This document shows positions 1 to 8,871 of a DNA stretch of 64,000 bases, piece by piece. Made by a program: the position numbers and the translations under genes. Source of the stretch: Caballeronia catudaia. Its GTDB lineage: Bacteria; Pseudomonadota; Gammaproteobacteria; Burkholderiales; Burkholderiaceae. A model generated the notes under the pieces. The model was not told the DNA's origin and searched no databases. It was given only the letters and a program-made list of their open reading frames with translations. The DNA is taken from the NCBI RefSeq assembly GCF_001544755.2, contig NZ_FCOF02000032.1, positions 1-64,000 of the forward strand, written 5' to 3'. The first letter of the stretch is position 1. Every line of letters starts with the position of its first letter.

Positions 1-740
1 GACTGGATTTCGTATGCGACTTCGTTTGCGCCGCCATGCTTCGGCCCGCGCAGCGCGCCGATCGCGCCGGTGATCGCCGAGTACATGTCGGACCCGGTGC
101 CCGCGATTACGCGCGCCGTGAACGTCGATGCGTTGAATTCATGTTCGGCGTAAAGATTGAGCGACACGTGCATCGCATCGACCCACGACTTCGACGGCGC
201 CACGCCATGCAGCAGATGCAGGAAGTGTCCGCCGATGGAGTCGTCGTCGGTTTCGACTTCGATGCGCTTGCCGTTATGCGAATAGTGATACCAGTACAGC
301 AGCATCGAGCCGAGCGAGGCCATCAGACGGTCGGCGATATCCTTCGCGCCCGGCGCGTTGTGATCGTCCTTCTCGGGCAGCAGCGTGCCGAGCACGGAGA
401 CGCCGGTGCGCATGACGTCCATCGCATTCGCGGAAGCAGGAATCCATTCGAGCGCGGCCTTCAGGTTCGCGGGCAGGCCGCGCAAAGCCTTCAGCTTCGT
501 TTTATAAGCCTTCAATTCGGCGGCATTCGGCAGCTTGCCATGCACGAGCAGATGCGCGATTTCTTCGAACTCGGAAGTCGTCGCGACATCGAGAATGTCG
601 TAGCCGCGATAGTGCAAATCGTTGCCGGTCTTGCCGACCGTGCACAGCGCGGTATTGCCCGCCGTCACGCCCGACAGCGCGACGGACTTCTTCGGCTTGA
701 AAGCGCCTGCGGATGCGGTGCTGTTGTCTGCTTCGCTCAT
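1..740 (-). CDS. prpC: 2-methylcitrate synthase PrpC (C-terminus outside window)
   Basis: Condenses propionyl-CoA with oxaloacetate to 2-methylcitrate, the entry step of the methylcitrate cycle for propionate use. The 246 visible codons run from the ATG at 740 to the window edge; the family is usually about 380-390 residues, so roughly the last third is missing. Citrate-synthase signatures are present: HEFNASTF near residue 200 and KHGGANE near residue 231, each carrying a conserved active-site histidine. The gene starts 22 bp after prpB on the same strand, so the two form an operon. The neighbours prpB and prpR make PrpC far more likely than a housekeeping citrate synthase. Confidence 0.95.
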   Translation of the reverse strand, partial: MSEADNSTASAGAFKPKKSVALSGVTAGNTALCTVGKTGNDLHYRGYDILDVATTSEFEEIAHLLVHGKLPNAAELKAYKTKLKALRGLPANLKAALEWIPASANAMDVMRTGVSVLGTLLPEKDDHNAPGAKDIADRLMASLGSMLLYWYHYSHNGKRIEVETDDDSIGGHFLHLLHGVAPSKSWVDAMHVSLNLYAEHEFNASTFTARVIAGTGSDMYSAITGAIGALRGPKHGGANEVAYEIQ

Positions 741-762
741 TGATTCGTCTCCGTCACAAAGG

Positions 763-1659
763 TTATTTCTGCGCTGCAAAAAGCTGATCCAGCTTGTCTT
801 CGTAGGCGTGATAGCCGAGATACTTGTACAGGTCGGCGCGCGTCTGCATCGTTTCGACGGCGGCTTTTTGCGTGCCGTCGCGCTTCACCGTTTCATAGAA
901 ATTCAAAGCCGCCGCATTCATCGCGCGATACGCACCGCAACAATACAACGCGATATCCACGTTCGCGCTCTTCAGTTCATCGACAGTGAAGAAGGGCGTC
1001 GAGCCGAACTCAGTGAGATTCGCGAGAATCGGCACGCGCACGGCGGCCTTGAAGCGGCGATAGTCGTCCAGCGTTTTCATCGCTTCGGGGAAGATCATGT
1101 CCGCGCCCGCTTCGACATACGCGACCGCACGCTCGATCGCGGCGTCGATGCCTTCGGCGCCCGCCGCATCCGTGCGCGCCATGATGACGAACGATTCGTC
1201 CGTGCGCGCATCGACGGCGGCCTTCACGCGATCGACCATCTCGCCGGTCGACACGACTTCCTTGCCCGGCCGATGCCCGCAGCGCTTCTGCCCGACCTGA
1301 TCCTCGATATGCACGGCCGCGACGCCCGCCTTGATGAACGAGCGGATCGTGCGCGCGATGTTGAAGGCGCCGCCCCAGCCCGTGTCGATATCGACCATCA
1401 AGGGCAGTGAGGATGCGTCGGTGATGCGGCGCGCGTCGATCAGCACGTCTTCCATCGTGCTGATGCCGAGATCGGGCATACCGAGCGAATTGGCGGCCAC
1501 GCCGCCGCCCGACAGGTACAGCGCCTTGAAACCGACGGCTTCGGCCATCTTCGCCGCGTAAGCAGTGATCGCGCCGACGACCTGCAACGGGGATTCTTCG
1601 GCGACCGCTTTGCGCAAGCGCGCGCCCGCGGTCTGCGCGGACTGTTTTTCGACACTCAC
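763..1659 (-). CDS. prpB: 2-methylisocitrate lyase PrpB
   Basis: Cleaves 2-methylisocitrate to pyruvate and succinate, the last step of the methylcitrate cycle. 298 residues, normal for PrpB. The isocitrate-lyase family signature KRCGH lies at about residues 124-128 and supplies the catalytic cysteine; the Mg-binding region DIDTGWGG is near residue 90. The start is GTG at 1659 with an AGGAGAC ribosome site at 1664-1670 (read on the minus strand). First gene of a prpB-prpC operon divergent from prpR, with a sigma-54 type promoter 31-46 bp upstream. Confidence 0.96.
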   Translation of the reverse strand: MSVEKQSAQTAGARLRKAVAEESPLQVVGAITAYAAKMAEAVGFKALYLSGGGVAANSLGMPDLGISTMEDVLIDARRITDASSLPLMVDIDTGWGGAFNIARTIRSFIKAGVAAVHIEDQVGQKRCGHRPGKEVVSTGEMVDRVKAAVDARTDESFVIMARTDAAGAEGIDAAIERAVAYVEAGADMIFPEAMKTLDDYRRFKAAVRVPILANLTEFGSTPFFTVDELKSANVDIALYCCGAYRAMNAAALNFYETVKRDGTQKAAVETMQTRADLYKYLGYHAYEDKLDQLFAAQK

Positions 1660-1689
1660 ATTCGTCTCCTGGAAAAGTCCGCATCTTTA

Positions 1690-1705
1690 TGCAAATAGCT
1701 TGCCA
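1690..1705 (-). promoter_or_regulatory. Sigma-54 -24/-12 promoter for prpBC
   Basis: Read on the minus strand the site is TGGCAAGCTATTTGCA. It matches the sigma-54 consensus TGGCAC-N5-TTGCA with the required GG/GC spacing and one mismatch in the -24 element. It sits just upstream of prpB and beside prpR, which encodes a sigma-54 activator carrying the GAFTGA motif. Activation by PrpR bound to 2-methylcitrate is known for this system elsewhere; here it is inferred. Confidence 0.82.
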
Positions 1706-1763
1706 GCTTTCGAGTTTTGGGTAAGTGCCTGATTTTTATGAATAAGCGAAATTCTGCGGACCA

Positions 1764-1778
1764 TCGTGCTTTTCACGA
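1764..1778. promoter_or_regulatory. Inverted repeat, candidate PrpR upstream activator site
   Basis: TCGTG-CTTTT-CACGA is a perfect 5-bp inverted repeat with a 5-bp spacer, about 60-75 bp upstream of the prpBC sigma-54 promoter. That is a usual distance for an enhancer-binding protein. A second, looser dyad (TTTC-N6-GAAA) follows near 1792-1806. Assignment to PrpR is by position only. Confidence 0.4.
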
Positions 1779-1857
1779 CTGAAACTTCATATTTCGAACC
1801 TGAAATGAAATGGCGCATACTGGACATACCTCACCGTGTCATTCAACGCAGACGATC

Positions 1858-3801
1858 ATGCAAACGGAAACCGCGTCGCGCCCGCGCATCTGGGCTGTCG
1901 GCATCAGCCGGCTCAGGGAATTGTTCATCGATATCGCCGGCGCCTATGCCGACCGCGCCGAGCTCGACGTCGTGCCGCTCGGCTACGAGGACGCGGCGAA
2001 CCGCATCGAAGCCGCGCGCGACGGGCGGCCGGATGTCGTCGTGGCAGGCGGCTCCAATGGTGCTTACCTGAAGGGCCGCGTGTCGGTGCCGGTCGTCGTC
2101 ATCAGCCCGACCGGTTTCGACGTGATGCACGCGCTCACGAAGGCGCGGCGCGAGGGCGCGAGCGTCGCGCTCGTCACGCACGGCGAGACGCCCGCGGAGA
2201 TTCGCCGGTTCCTCGCGGCCTACGGCATCGACATGATCTGCGAGTCGTATCGCTCGGCGCAGGACGCGGAAAATCTCGTGCTGGATCTGCGCGATCGAGG
2301 CGTCGACGTCGTGGTCGGTCCCGGCCTCGTCGCGGATCTCGCGGCTGATGCGGGCATGAGTTCGGTGTTTCTGTATTCGCGCACGTCCGTCGTCGGGGCG
2401 TTCGAGACCGCGCTGGAAGTCGCGCAGGCGATGCGCCACGAGGTCGCGCGCCGCAATCGCCTGGACAACCTGTTGCAGCATTTGCGCGATGGCGTCGTCG
2501 CGGTCGATGCGGGCGGTCGCATCGAAGCCATCAATCGCCGGCTGGCTAACGCGCTCGGCATCGCGGACACATCGCGCGCGGTCGGCCAGGCGCTGCTCAG
2601 TGTCGCGCCCGAACTCGATGGCGTGTTGCCTTCCACCGATGGCGATGTATTCGGCTCCGTGCGCGGCGTGAGCTATGCGATCCATCGCGGGCCGCTCGCG
2701 AGCGAAGGCGCAGCGGGCGGCACGATCTTCACGTTCCAGGAATCGCGCGCCGTCGAGCGGCTGGACCGGACGCTGCGATCGCGGCAGGGCGCGCAGGAAT
2801 TCGTCGCGCGTTATCGGCTGGAGGATGTCGTCGGCGAGTCGGAGTCGATCGAACGGGTCAGAGCGCTCGTGCGCCGTTACGCGAAATCGGATGCCACCGT
2901 GCTGATTCTCGGCGAAAGCGGCACGGGCAAGGAAATGGTCGCGCAAAGCATGCATCGCCTGAGCCGTCGCAAGGACTTTCCGTTCGTCGCGATGAACTGC
3001 GGCGCCTTTCCCGAAGCGCTGCTCGAAAGCGAACTCTTCGGCTACGAGGAGGGCGCGTTCACCGGCGCGCGCAAGGGCGGCAAGGCCGGGTTGATCGAGG
3101 CGGCGCATCGCGGCACCTTGTTTCTCGATGAAATCGGCGAGATGCCGCCTCCGCTGCAAAGCCGCTTATTGCGCGTGCTGCAGGAACGAGAAGTCATACG
3201 CCTGGGATCGACGGAGCCGACGCGCGTCGATATCCGCGTGATTGCCGCGACGCACCGCTCGCTCGCGGAGGGTGTCGCCGATGGTTCGTTCCGGGCCGAT
3301 CTTTTCTATCGCATCAACATCTTGAGCGTGGCGTTGCCGCCGTTGCGCGCGCGATCCAGCGACATCCTGCCCCTCGCGACGGCGCTGCTGGTGCAGGCCG
3401 CCCGGCGCGACAAGGCGCTCGCGTTGCGCGTGCCCGGCCGCGAAGCAGCGGCGCGCCTGCTCGCGCCCCTGGAGCCGGTGCTTCGGCGTTACCCGTGGCC
3501 TGGGAATGTTCGCGAGTTGCAGAACATCGTCGAGCGTATCGCGGTGGAGATCTCGGACATGGACGTCGACAGGGATGCAGTCATCGCATTGACATTGAAC
3601 GAGCTGGAAGCGATCGCGCCCGAGGTGTTCGAAAACAGGTCCGACGAGAAAGCGGATCTGTCGCTTCGCGATCTGAGCCGCTCGGTGGAAGCCGATCAGG
3701 TCCGCGCCTCGCTGGCCGCATTCGGAGGGAATCGCGATGCGGTTTGCAAAGCGCTCGGCATCAGCAAGACGACGTTGTGGCGAAGGCTCAATGCGAAGTG
3801 A
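1858..3801 (+). CDS. prpR: Sigma-54-dependent propionate catabolism activator PrpR
   Basis: Activates prpBC. The 647-residue protein has an N-terminal PrpR sensor domain (about 10-190), a PAS-like linker (about 200-310), an AAA+ sigma-54 interaction domain and a C-terminal Fis-type helix-turn-helix. Walker A GESGTGKE is at 352-359 and the sigma-54 contact loop GAFTGA at 399-404; the DNA-binding helix ends the protein (KALGISKTTLWRRL). The frame is open upstream to 1810, but the ATG at 1858 gives the usual PrpR N-terminus. The gene is divergent from prpB and shares its regulatory region. Confidence 0.93.
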   Translation: MQTETASRPRIWAVGISRLRELFIDIAGAYADRAELDVVPLGYEDAANRIEAARDGRPDVVVAGGSNGAYLKGRVSVPVVVISPTGFDVMHALTKARREGASVALVTHGETPAEIRRFLAAYGIDMICESYRSAQDAENLVLDLRDRGVDVVVGPGLVADLAADAGMSSVFLYSRTSVVGAFETALEVAQAMRHEVARRNRLDNLLQHLRDGVVAVDAGGRIEAINRRLANALGIADTSRAVGQALLSVAPELDGVLPSTDGDVFGSVRGVSYAIHRGPLASEGAAGGTIFTFQESRAVERLDRTLRSRQGAQEFVARYRLEDVVGESESIERVRALVRRYAKSDATVLILGESGTGKEMVAQSMHRLSRRKDFPFVAMNCGAFPEALLESELFGYEEGAFTGARKGGKAGLIEAAHRGTLFLDEIGEMPPPLQSRLLRVLQEREVIRLGSTEPTRVDIRVIAATHRSLAEGVADGSFRADLFYRINILSVALPPLRARSSDILPLATALLVQAARRDKALALRVPGREAAARLLAPLEPVLRRYPWPGNVRELQNIVERIAVEISDMDVDRDAVIALTLNELEAIAPEVFENRSDEKADLSLRDLSRSVEADQVRASLAAFGGNRDAVCKALGISKTTLWRRLNAK

Positions 3802-3872
3802 GCAGAGTGGTCGTTCGGACGCGTCCGTGGCCTGACAAACGTGTGTGACGACCGGTGGAGCTGTCTTGCTTT

Positions 3873-3886
3873 CGAAATCGATTTCG
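3873..3886. repeat. 14-bp perfect palindrome after prpR
   Basis: CGAAATCGATTTCG lies between the ends of the convergent genes prpR and the small secreted protein gene. It could be part of a weak bidirectional terminator or a protein-binding site; no T-run follows it. Confidence 0.3.
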
Positions 3887-3941
3887 GGTCGTCGACGGCG
3901 AGGCGAACTGCGCCGCCGAGACCCGGCACGCGCACCGTCTT

Positions 3942-4211
3942 TTACTGCCCGCCCGAATAGACGTTGCAGAACGGCAGCGGCGTGCACCTGGAAGTTCCGC
4001 CCGCGGTCGTCCATTTCGAAGTCGTGCCGCTGGCGCTCTGGCCGGCCGGGGCGCCGCCATATGCCGAATCGCCGGAAGGCGCGATGGACTGCGCGTTCTG
4101 CTGCGCCGATGGCGGCATGGACTGAAGCGTGTCGGTCGGTTCCTGCGCCTGAGTCAGACTCCCGAGCGAAAACCCGGCGACCAACAACGCGGATATGAGT
4201 ACGGTCTTCAT
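3942..4211 (-). CDS. Small secreted protein of unknown function
   Basis: An 89-residue protein with a clear signal peptide: MKT, then a hydrophobic stretch, with a probable cleavage after TQA near residue 22. The mature part is short, low in complexity and rich in Ser, Ala, Gln and Gly. It ends in a cysteine-containing tail (RCTPLPFCNVYSGGQ) that could form one disulfide. A GGAG ribosome site precedes the ATG at 4211. No domain is recognised; small secreted proteins of this shape are common in Burkholderia relatives. It probably acts in the periplasm or outside the cell. Confidence 0.7.
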   Translation of the reverse strand: MKTVLISALLVAGFSLGSLTQAQEPTDTLQSMPPSAQQNAQSIAPSGDSAYGGAPAGQSASGTTSKWTTAGGTSRCTPLPFCNVYSGGQ

Positions 4212-4821
4212 GACGAACTCCTCAACGAAGGCTTTCTGTAGCCCGACGGTCCCTTATTCAGGACATGCGAGCGAACGCATGCCGAGCGTTGAATTGCATT
4301 CGCTTCGGCCTGAACCCGTTTGCAGAGGGAACAGATCGCGTTCGAGTTGCGTTTCTGGGAAGGACCTGAAACACGCGGGATGACACCGCGTGTGGCGCCC
4401 GAGGTGGCAGCAGCACCAGAAGAGTCGCCGGATGAGCCGGTGCACGCGAAAGAAGTGCACCTATCAACCTTATACCCAAGCCGGGAGAAAGTTATTCCAA
4501 TGCGCGCGTCAGACGACAATCGACGCCCGAGCACTACAATTCTTACTGAAGCCGCGGTTTGGCGCGCTTCGATCGAATTGCATTCCGATTCCTGTCGATG
4601 CGATGAAAATCCTGGAGCGCCTGGGCGATCGCGGGGAGGTGACGAACGTGGCGCCGGGTATCGACGCCCTCAAGCAGAATCAGGCGATGGATGCGCTCGG
4701 CGACTGGCTCGTCGCACAGGGCGTGACCAAGCCCTGGCTTCAGGCGCCGAGTCTCGCGGGCGCGGGCATCCGGCAGGAGGAGCTCGGCCCGCTTGCAATC
4801 GCGTCCGGGAAAGACCACGTT
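4212..4821. other. 610-bp stretch without a recognised gene
   Basis: Lies between the small secreted protein gene and a LysR gene. A plus-strand frame (4390-5148) includes a protein-like segment starting MKILERLGDRGEV near 4602, but it continues antisense through the LysR gene and matches no family known to me. It may be a decayed gene fragment. Confidence 0.3.
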
Positions 4822-5742
4822 TCAGGTGCGTCTGCCACTAGTGGCCACCTGATCAGCCATAGTCGCGCCCGCATCGCGGTTGCGCATGATCCAGTCGCTG
4901 AAGAGCTTGACCTTCGGCTGATTCGCGACACAGTCCGGGTAGACGAAGTAGTAGCGCGAACCGGTTTCGAGCACGGTCTCGAACGGCATGACGAGCCGAC
5001 GGGCCGCGACGTCTTCGCTGACCAGCGTCCGGTCGCTGATCGCGACGCCGAAGCCCTGCATGGCGGCATTCGTCGCCAGATCGAGCGTTTCGAACGTGGG
5101 GCCGAGCGTCGCATCGATCTCGCTCGCACCCGCACGGTCGAGCCATAGCTTCCAGTCGCGATGATCCCGCGTCGGATGCAGCAGGGCATGGTGCGCAAGA
5201 TCCGCTGCGGCGGCGAGCGGCCTGTCATTTAGCAGGTCCGGCGCGCACACGGGCGTGAGCTGCTCGTCGAAGAGCGGCACGGCGTGCACGTCCGCGCCGG
5301 GCGACGAGCCATAGATGATCGCCGCATCGAACGATTCCACCTGAAAATCGACGTCGTGCTGCCAGGTCGTCGTGATCTGCAGTTGCAGCTCGGGATGCTC
5401 GCTCTGAAAACGCATGATCCTCGGCAGCATCCAGCGCATCACGCAGGTCGGTACTTTCAGCGCGAGATCGGTGCGCTGGCGCGTGAGGCGCAACGACACC
5501 TCCTCGATACGCGCGAAGCCCTCTCTGACGACCGGCAGCAGCACGTCGCCTTCAGCCGTCAACGTCAAGCCCCTCGCGCCCCGAATGAAAAGGGGAAATC
5601 CGAAGTACTCCTCGAGGGCGAGAATCTGCCGGCTGATCGCCCCTTGCGTGAGGCACAGATGTTCAGCCGCGCGCGTGAAACTGCGATGACGCGCGACCGT
5701 CTCGAAGATCTGCAGCGCATTGAGCGGAGGAAGTCGTCGCAT
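4822..5742 (-). CDS. LysR-type regulator, GcvA-like
   Basis: 306 residues. The N-terminal winged helix-turn-helix is clear (FTRAAEHLCLTQGAISRQI, about residues 22-40), followed by the linker helix and a periplasmic-binding-like effector domain. The opening MRRLPPLNALQIFETVARH is typical of the GcvA/AmpR branch. It lies 63 bp downstream of the ABC ATPase gene on the same strand, so it may be co-transcribed with, or regulate, the amino acid ABC operon. The effector is unknown. Confidence 0.88.
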   Translation of the reverse strand: MRRLPPLNALQIFETVARHRSFTRAAEHLCLTQGAISRQILALEEYFGFPLFIRGARGLTLTAEGDVLLPVVREGFARIEEVSLRLTRQRTDLALKVPTCVMRWMLPRIMRFQSEHPELQLQITTTWQHDVDFQVESFDAAIIYGSSPGADVHAVPLFDEQLTPVCAPDLLNDRPLAAAADLAHHALLHPTRDHRDWKLWLDRAGASEIDATLGPTFETLDLATNAAMQGFGVAISDRTLVSEDVAARRLVMPFETVLETGSRYYFVYPDCVANQPKVKLFSDWIMRNRDAGATMADQVATSGRRT

Positions 5743-5805
5743 GGGGCGTGTCTCCGATCATGGATCGTGTCATGCGAAAAATAGTGTAGCAAGCCGGACG
5801 TGATG

Positions 5806-6531
5806 TTAATGAAGTATCTTGCCCAGAAAATCCCTGGCACGGTCGGACCGTGGATGGGCAAAGAATGCATCCTTGTCGTCGTCTTCGACGATGCGTCCGT
5901 GATCCATGAAGATCACCCGGTGCGCGACCTTTCTGGCAAACCCCATTTCGTGCGTGACGCACATCATCGTCATGCCTTCCTGCGCCAGCTCGACCATCAC
6001 ATCCAGCACTTCGTTGATCATCTCCGGATCGAGCGCGGAAGTGGGTTCGTCGAACAGCATGGCGACGGGGTCCATCGACAACGCTCGCGCAATCGCCACG
6101 CGCTGTTGCTGGCCGCCCGAAAGCTGCCCCGGAAACTTGTCCGCGTGAGCGCGCAGGCCGACTCGCTGGAGCAGGCGCAGCGCCTTGTCGGACGCCTCGT
6201 CTTTCGAGCGCCCCAGCACTTTCGTCTGTGCGAGCGTGAGGTTCTGCGTGATCGACATGTGCGGAAAGAGCTCGAAATGCTGAAACACCATCCCGACCTT
6301 CGAGCGCAGCTTCGACAGATTGGTCCGCTTGTCGTGGACGGACTCGCCATCAATCGTGATGCTGCCGCTCTGGAACGGCTCCAGGCCATTGACCGTCTTG
6401 ATGAGCGTCGACTTGCCGGACCCGGAAGGCCCGCAGACCACGACGACTTCGCCTTTGCTGACCGTGGTGGTGCAATCGGTCAGAACCTGAAACTGGCCGT
6501 ACCACTTCGACACGTTACCGATGGAAATCAT
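5806..6531 (-). CDS. Polar amino acid ABC transporter ATPase
   Basis: Energises uptake through the two adjacent permeases. 241 residues from the ATG at 6531, the usual length for HisP/GlnQ ATPases. Walker A GPSGSGKST, the Q-loop, signature LSGGQQQRVAIARAL and Walker B MLFDEPTSALDPE are all present, followed by the switch histidine in CVTHEMGFA. The frame is open to 6621, but that would overlap the permease gene and add no conserved sequence. Last transport gene of a four-gene operon. The ribosome site before 6531 is weak. Confidence 0.92.
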   Translation of the reverse strand: MISIGNVSKWYGQFQVLTDCTTTVSKGEVVVVCGPSGSGKSTLIKTVNGLEPFQSGSITIDGESVHDKRTNLSKLRSKVGMVFQHFELFPHMSITQNLTLAQTKVLGRSKDEASDKALRLLQRVGLRAHADKFPGQLSGGQQQRVAIARALSMDPVAMLFDEPTSALDPEMINEVLDVMVELAQEGMTMMCVTHEMGFARKVAHRVIFMDHGRIVEDDDKDAFFAHPRSDRARDFLGKILH

Positions 6532-6574
6532 GTGCAAACCCGCTTGAAAAGGACGTTGGTCACTGCGTCGAACC

Positions 6575-7231
6575 TCAGCGATGCCGGCCGACCCGGTACC
6601 GGCGTTCGAGCGCGCGCGCATACCAGGTCAGCGGAAAGCACATCGCGAAGTACAGCAGCGCGACGAGGGCGTAGATCGGGAAGGGGCGAAACGCTGCGTT
6701 GGTGATCATGGTCCCGGTCTTGGTCAGCTCCGTGAGCCCGATGATCGACGTGAGCGCAGTGCTCTTCACGACCTGCACGAGAAAGCCCACGGTGGGCGGC
6801 ACGGCGATCTTCCACGCCTGCGGCCAGACCACATAACGCAACTGCTGCGTCCATGTCATGCCGAGGCTCGCCGCCGCGCTCCATTGACCGCGCGGCACCG
6901 CCTCCACGCAGCCGCGCCAGATGTCGGCGAGACAGGCGCCGGTGTAGAGCGTGAGCGTGACCGTCGCGGCAGCCCACGGCGACACGTCGACACCCAGCAA
7001 CGGCAAGCCGAAGAAGCCGAGAAAGAGCTGCATCAGGAGCGGCGTGCCCTGGAACACTTCGACATACAGCACCACGAACCTGCGCAGCCACGGCAGCGGC
7101 GACACCCGCATCGCGAGCAGCACCAGCCCCGTCAGGCCACCGCCGGCGAACGCGATCAACGACAGCAAAACCGTCCAGCGCGCGGCGAGCAACAGGTTGC
7201 GCGCGATATCCCATAGCGTGAACTCGATCAT
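6575..7231 (-). CDS. Polar amino acid ABC transporter permease 2
   Basis: Inner-membrane permease of the HisM/GlnP family, 218 residues. About five hydrophobic segments are visible, with the family EAA-type cytoplasmic loop (EAVPRGQWSAAASLGMTWTQ). The ATG at 7231 overlaps the stop of the upstream permease by four bases (ATGA), implying translational coupling; a longer frame begins at 7282. It forms a heteromeric channel with the next gene. Confidence 0.92.
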   Translation of the reverse strand: MIEFTLWDIARNLLLAARWTVLLSLIAFAGGGLTGLVLLAMRVSPLPWLRRFVVLYVEVFQGTPLLMQLFLGFFGLPLLGVDVSPWAAATVTLTLYTGACLADIWRGCVEAVPRGQWSAAASLGMTWTQQLRYVVWPQAWKIAVPPTVGFLVQVVKSTALTSIIGLTELTKTGTMITNAAFRPFPIYALVALLYFAMCFPLTWYARALERRYRVGRHR

Positions 7232-7977
7232 CGTGAACGCTCCTTCGGAAGGCCCAAGCGCATCGAAAACAGATTGCGCCATCCACGTCGAGGCGCGCTC
7301 GCGACACTACGCGCGGTCCGTCCCGCGAACAGCCGCTTGCCGAGCCGGTTGATCAGCATGCGCAGCACGATCGACAGCAGCAGATAGATCGCGGTCACGA
7401 TCACGTAGCATTCGAACGAACGGAAGTTGCGCGACTGAATGAAACTGGCGGCGTGGGTGAGGTCCGGCACCGAGATCTGCGATACGACCGCCGAGCCGAG
7501 CATCACGATCAGCACTTGCCCGAGCAACGCCGGAAACACGTTGGCGAGCGCCTGTGGCAACACGATGTGGCGGAATACGTGCGGACCCCGCAGGCCGAGC
7601 GCCATCGCGGCCTGGACTTGTCCGCGCGGAATCGAGTCGATGCCCGCCCGGACGATTTCTGTCGCATACGCACCGAGGTTCACCGTCATCGCGAGCACGG
7701 CGGCTTCGATCTCGCCGATGTGCACGCCAAGGCTGGGCAGCCCGAAGAACACGAAGAAGAGCTGCACGAGAAACGGCGTGTTGCGAATGATCTCGACATA
7801 CGTGGCCACCGCGGCGCGAACCGGCTTCGACCCCGTCACGGCGAGGCACGCTCCGCCGATGCCGACCAGACCGCCCAGCAGCGTCGATACGGCCGTGAGG
7901 CCGAGCGTGACCGCGACGCCATGCGCGAGCACGTCCATGTAGAGGCCGAAGTCGCTGAAATCGAACGTGTAGGTCAT
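7228..7977 (-). CDS. Polar amino acid ABC transporter permease 1
   Basis: 249-residue HisQ/GlnP-family permease. It shows the conserved segments VEIIRNTPFLVQLFFVFFG and AGIDSIPRGQVQAAMALGL, the latter being the loop that docks with the ATPase. It lies between the binding-protein gene, 43 bp upstream, and the second permease, with which it overlaps by four bases. The C-terminus carries a basic tail longer than usual. Confidence 0.92.
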   Translation of the reverse strand: MTYTFDFSDFGLYMDVLAHGVAVTLGLTAVSTLLGGLVGIGGACLAVTGSKPVRAAVATYVEIIRNTPFLVQLFFVFFGLPSLGVHIGEIEAAVLAMTVNLGAYATEIVRAGIDSIPRGQVQAAMALGLRGPHVFRHIVLPQALANVFPALLGQVLIVMLGSAVVSQISVPDLTHAASFIQSRNFRSFECYVIVTAIYLLLSIVLRMLINRLGKRLFAGRTARSVASAPRRGWRNLFSMRLGLPKERSR

Positions 7978-8020
7978 CGAGGCGTCCTCGGCGTGCGAAT
8001 GAGCGGAACAGCGCAGCGCA

Positions 8021-8833
8021 TCAGAGATCGGCCGGCAGCGGCGCGCGCAGCCACTTCTGCGAGATGGCGTTCATCGTGCCGTCCTTCTTCGCGGCTGCGA
8101 TGGCCTCGTCCACCTTCTGCTTGAGGCGCGGTTCGTTCTTGTTCAGGCCGACATGATCGGGCGAGCTGAAGAGCGAAAACTTCTGCTCGGGATCGTTCGA
8201 GGGGCGACGCGCGATGATCGTTGCGCCGACGTCGTTGCCCACCACGAGCAATTGCGTCTGCCCGGCCAGAAATGCGGAGATGGCGCCGTTCGGATCATCG
8301 AATCGCTTGATGGACGCGGACGGCGGCGCGACCTTGCTCACGCTCAGGTCTTCGAGCGTGCCGCGCGCGACGGCCACGCTCTTGCCGGCCAGGTCGCCCG
8401 CGTTCTTCACGGCCAGCGACTTCGGACCGAATACGGCCAGGTTGTACGGCGCATACGCCTGCGAGAAGTCGATCACCTTTTCGCGCTCCGGCGTCTTGCC
8501 GACCGAGAGCAGCATGTCGGCCTTATGGTCGGCGAGATAGGCCATGCGGTTGTCGCCCGTGACCTGGACCAGTTCGACCTTCGCGTTGAGCGTCTTGCCG
8601 ATCAGGTTCGATACATCGATGTCATAGCCTTGCGGCTTCATGTCCGGCCCGATCGAGCCGAACGGCGGATAGTCCTCGAAGACGCCGATCCGCACGACGC
8701 CGGATTTGCCGATCGAGTCGAGCGCATCGGCCTGGGCCAGCGGCGCAAATGCGCAAAGGCTCGCGACGCCGGAGAAGGCGAGCGCGGCAGAGGTGCGCTT
8801 GAAGAAGCGCTGTACGGAAGTCGTCGTGTTCAT
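8021..8833 (-). CDS. Periplasmic amino acid binding protein (SBP family 3)
   Basis: Captures the substrate for the ABC permeases that follow. 270 residues from the ATG at 8833, which has an AGGAGA ribosome site; the longer frame to 9001 has no signal sequence at its start. A Sec signal peptide (basic, then hydrophobic, ending AQA) occupies about 1-35. The mature protein opens with the family-3 motif RIGVFEDYPPFGSIG and has the lobe-linking DLAGKSVAVARGT segment. The exact amino acid cannot be read from sequence. Confidence 0.9.
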   Translation of the reverse strand: MNTTTSVQRFFKRTSAALAFSGVASLCAFAPLAQADALDSIGKSGVVRIGVFEDYPPFGSIGPDMKPQGYDIDVSNLIGKTLNAKVELVQVTGDNRMAYLADHKADMLLSVGKTPEREKVIDFSQAYAPYNLAVFGPKSLAVKNAGDLAGKSVAVARGTLEDLSVSKVAPPSASIKRFDDPNGAISAFLAGQTQLLVVGNDVGATIIARRPSNDPEQKFSLFSSPDHVGLNKNEPRLKQKVDEAIAAAKKDGTMNAISQKWLRAPLPADL

Positions 8834-8871
8834 GAGGGTGTCTCCTGTGACTATGTGTTGGTCGGCGTGAA

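Noticed and set aside
1843..3159. Long minus-strand open frame opposite prpR
   Set aside because: It is antisense to a well-supported gene, is rich in Arg and His, and has no family features; a by-product of high GC.
4390..5148. Plus-strand open frame of about 250 codons
   Set aside because: Its second half is antisense to a clear LysR gene, and the first half could not be matched to any protein; kept only as an unresolved region.
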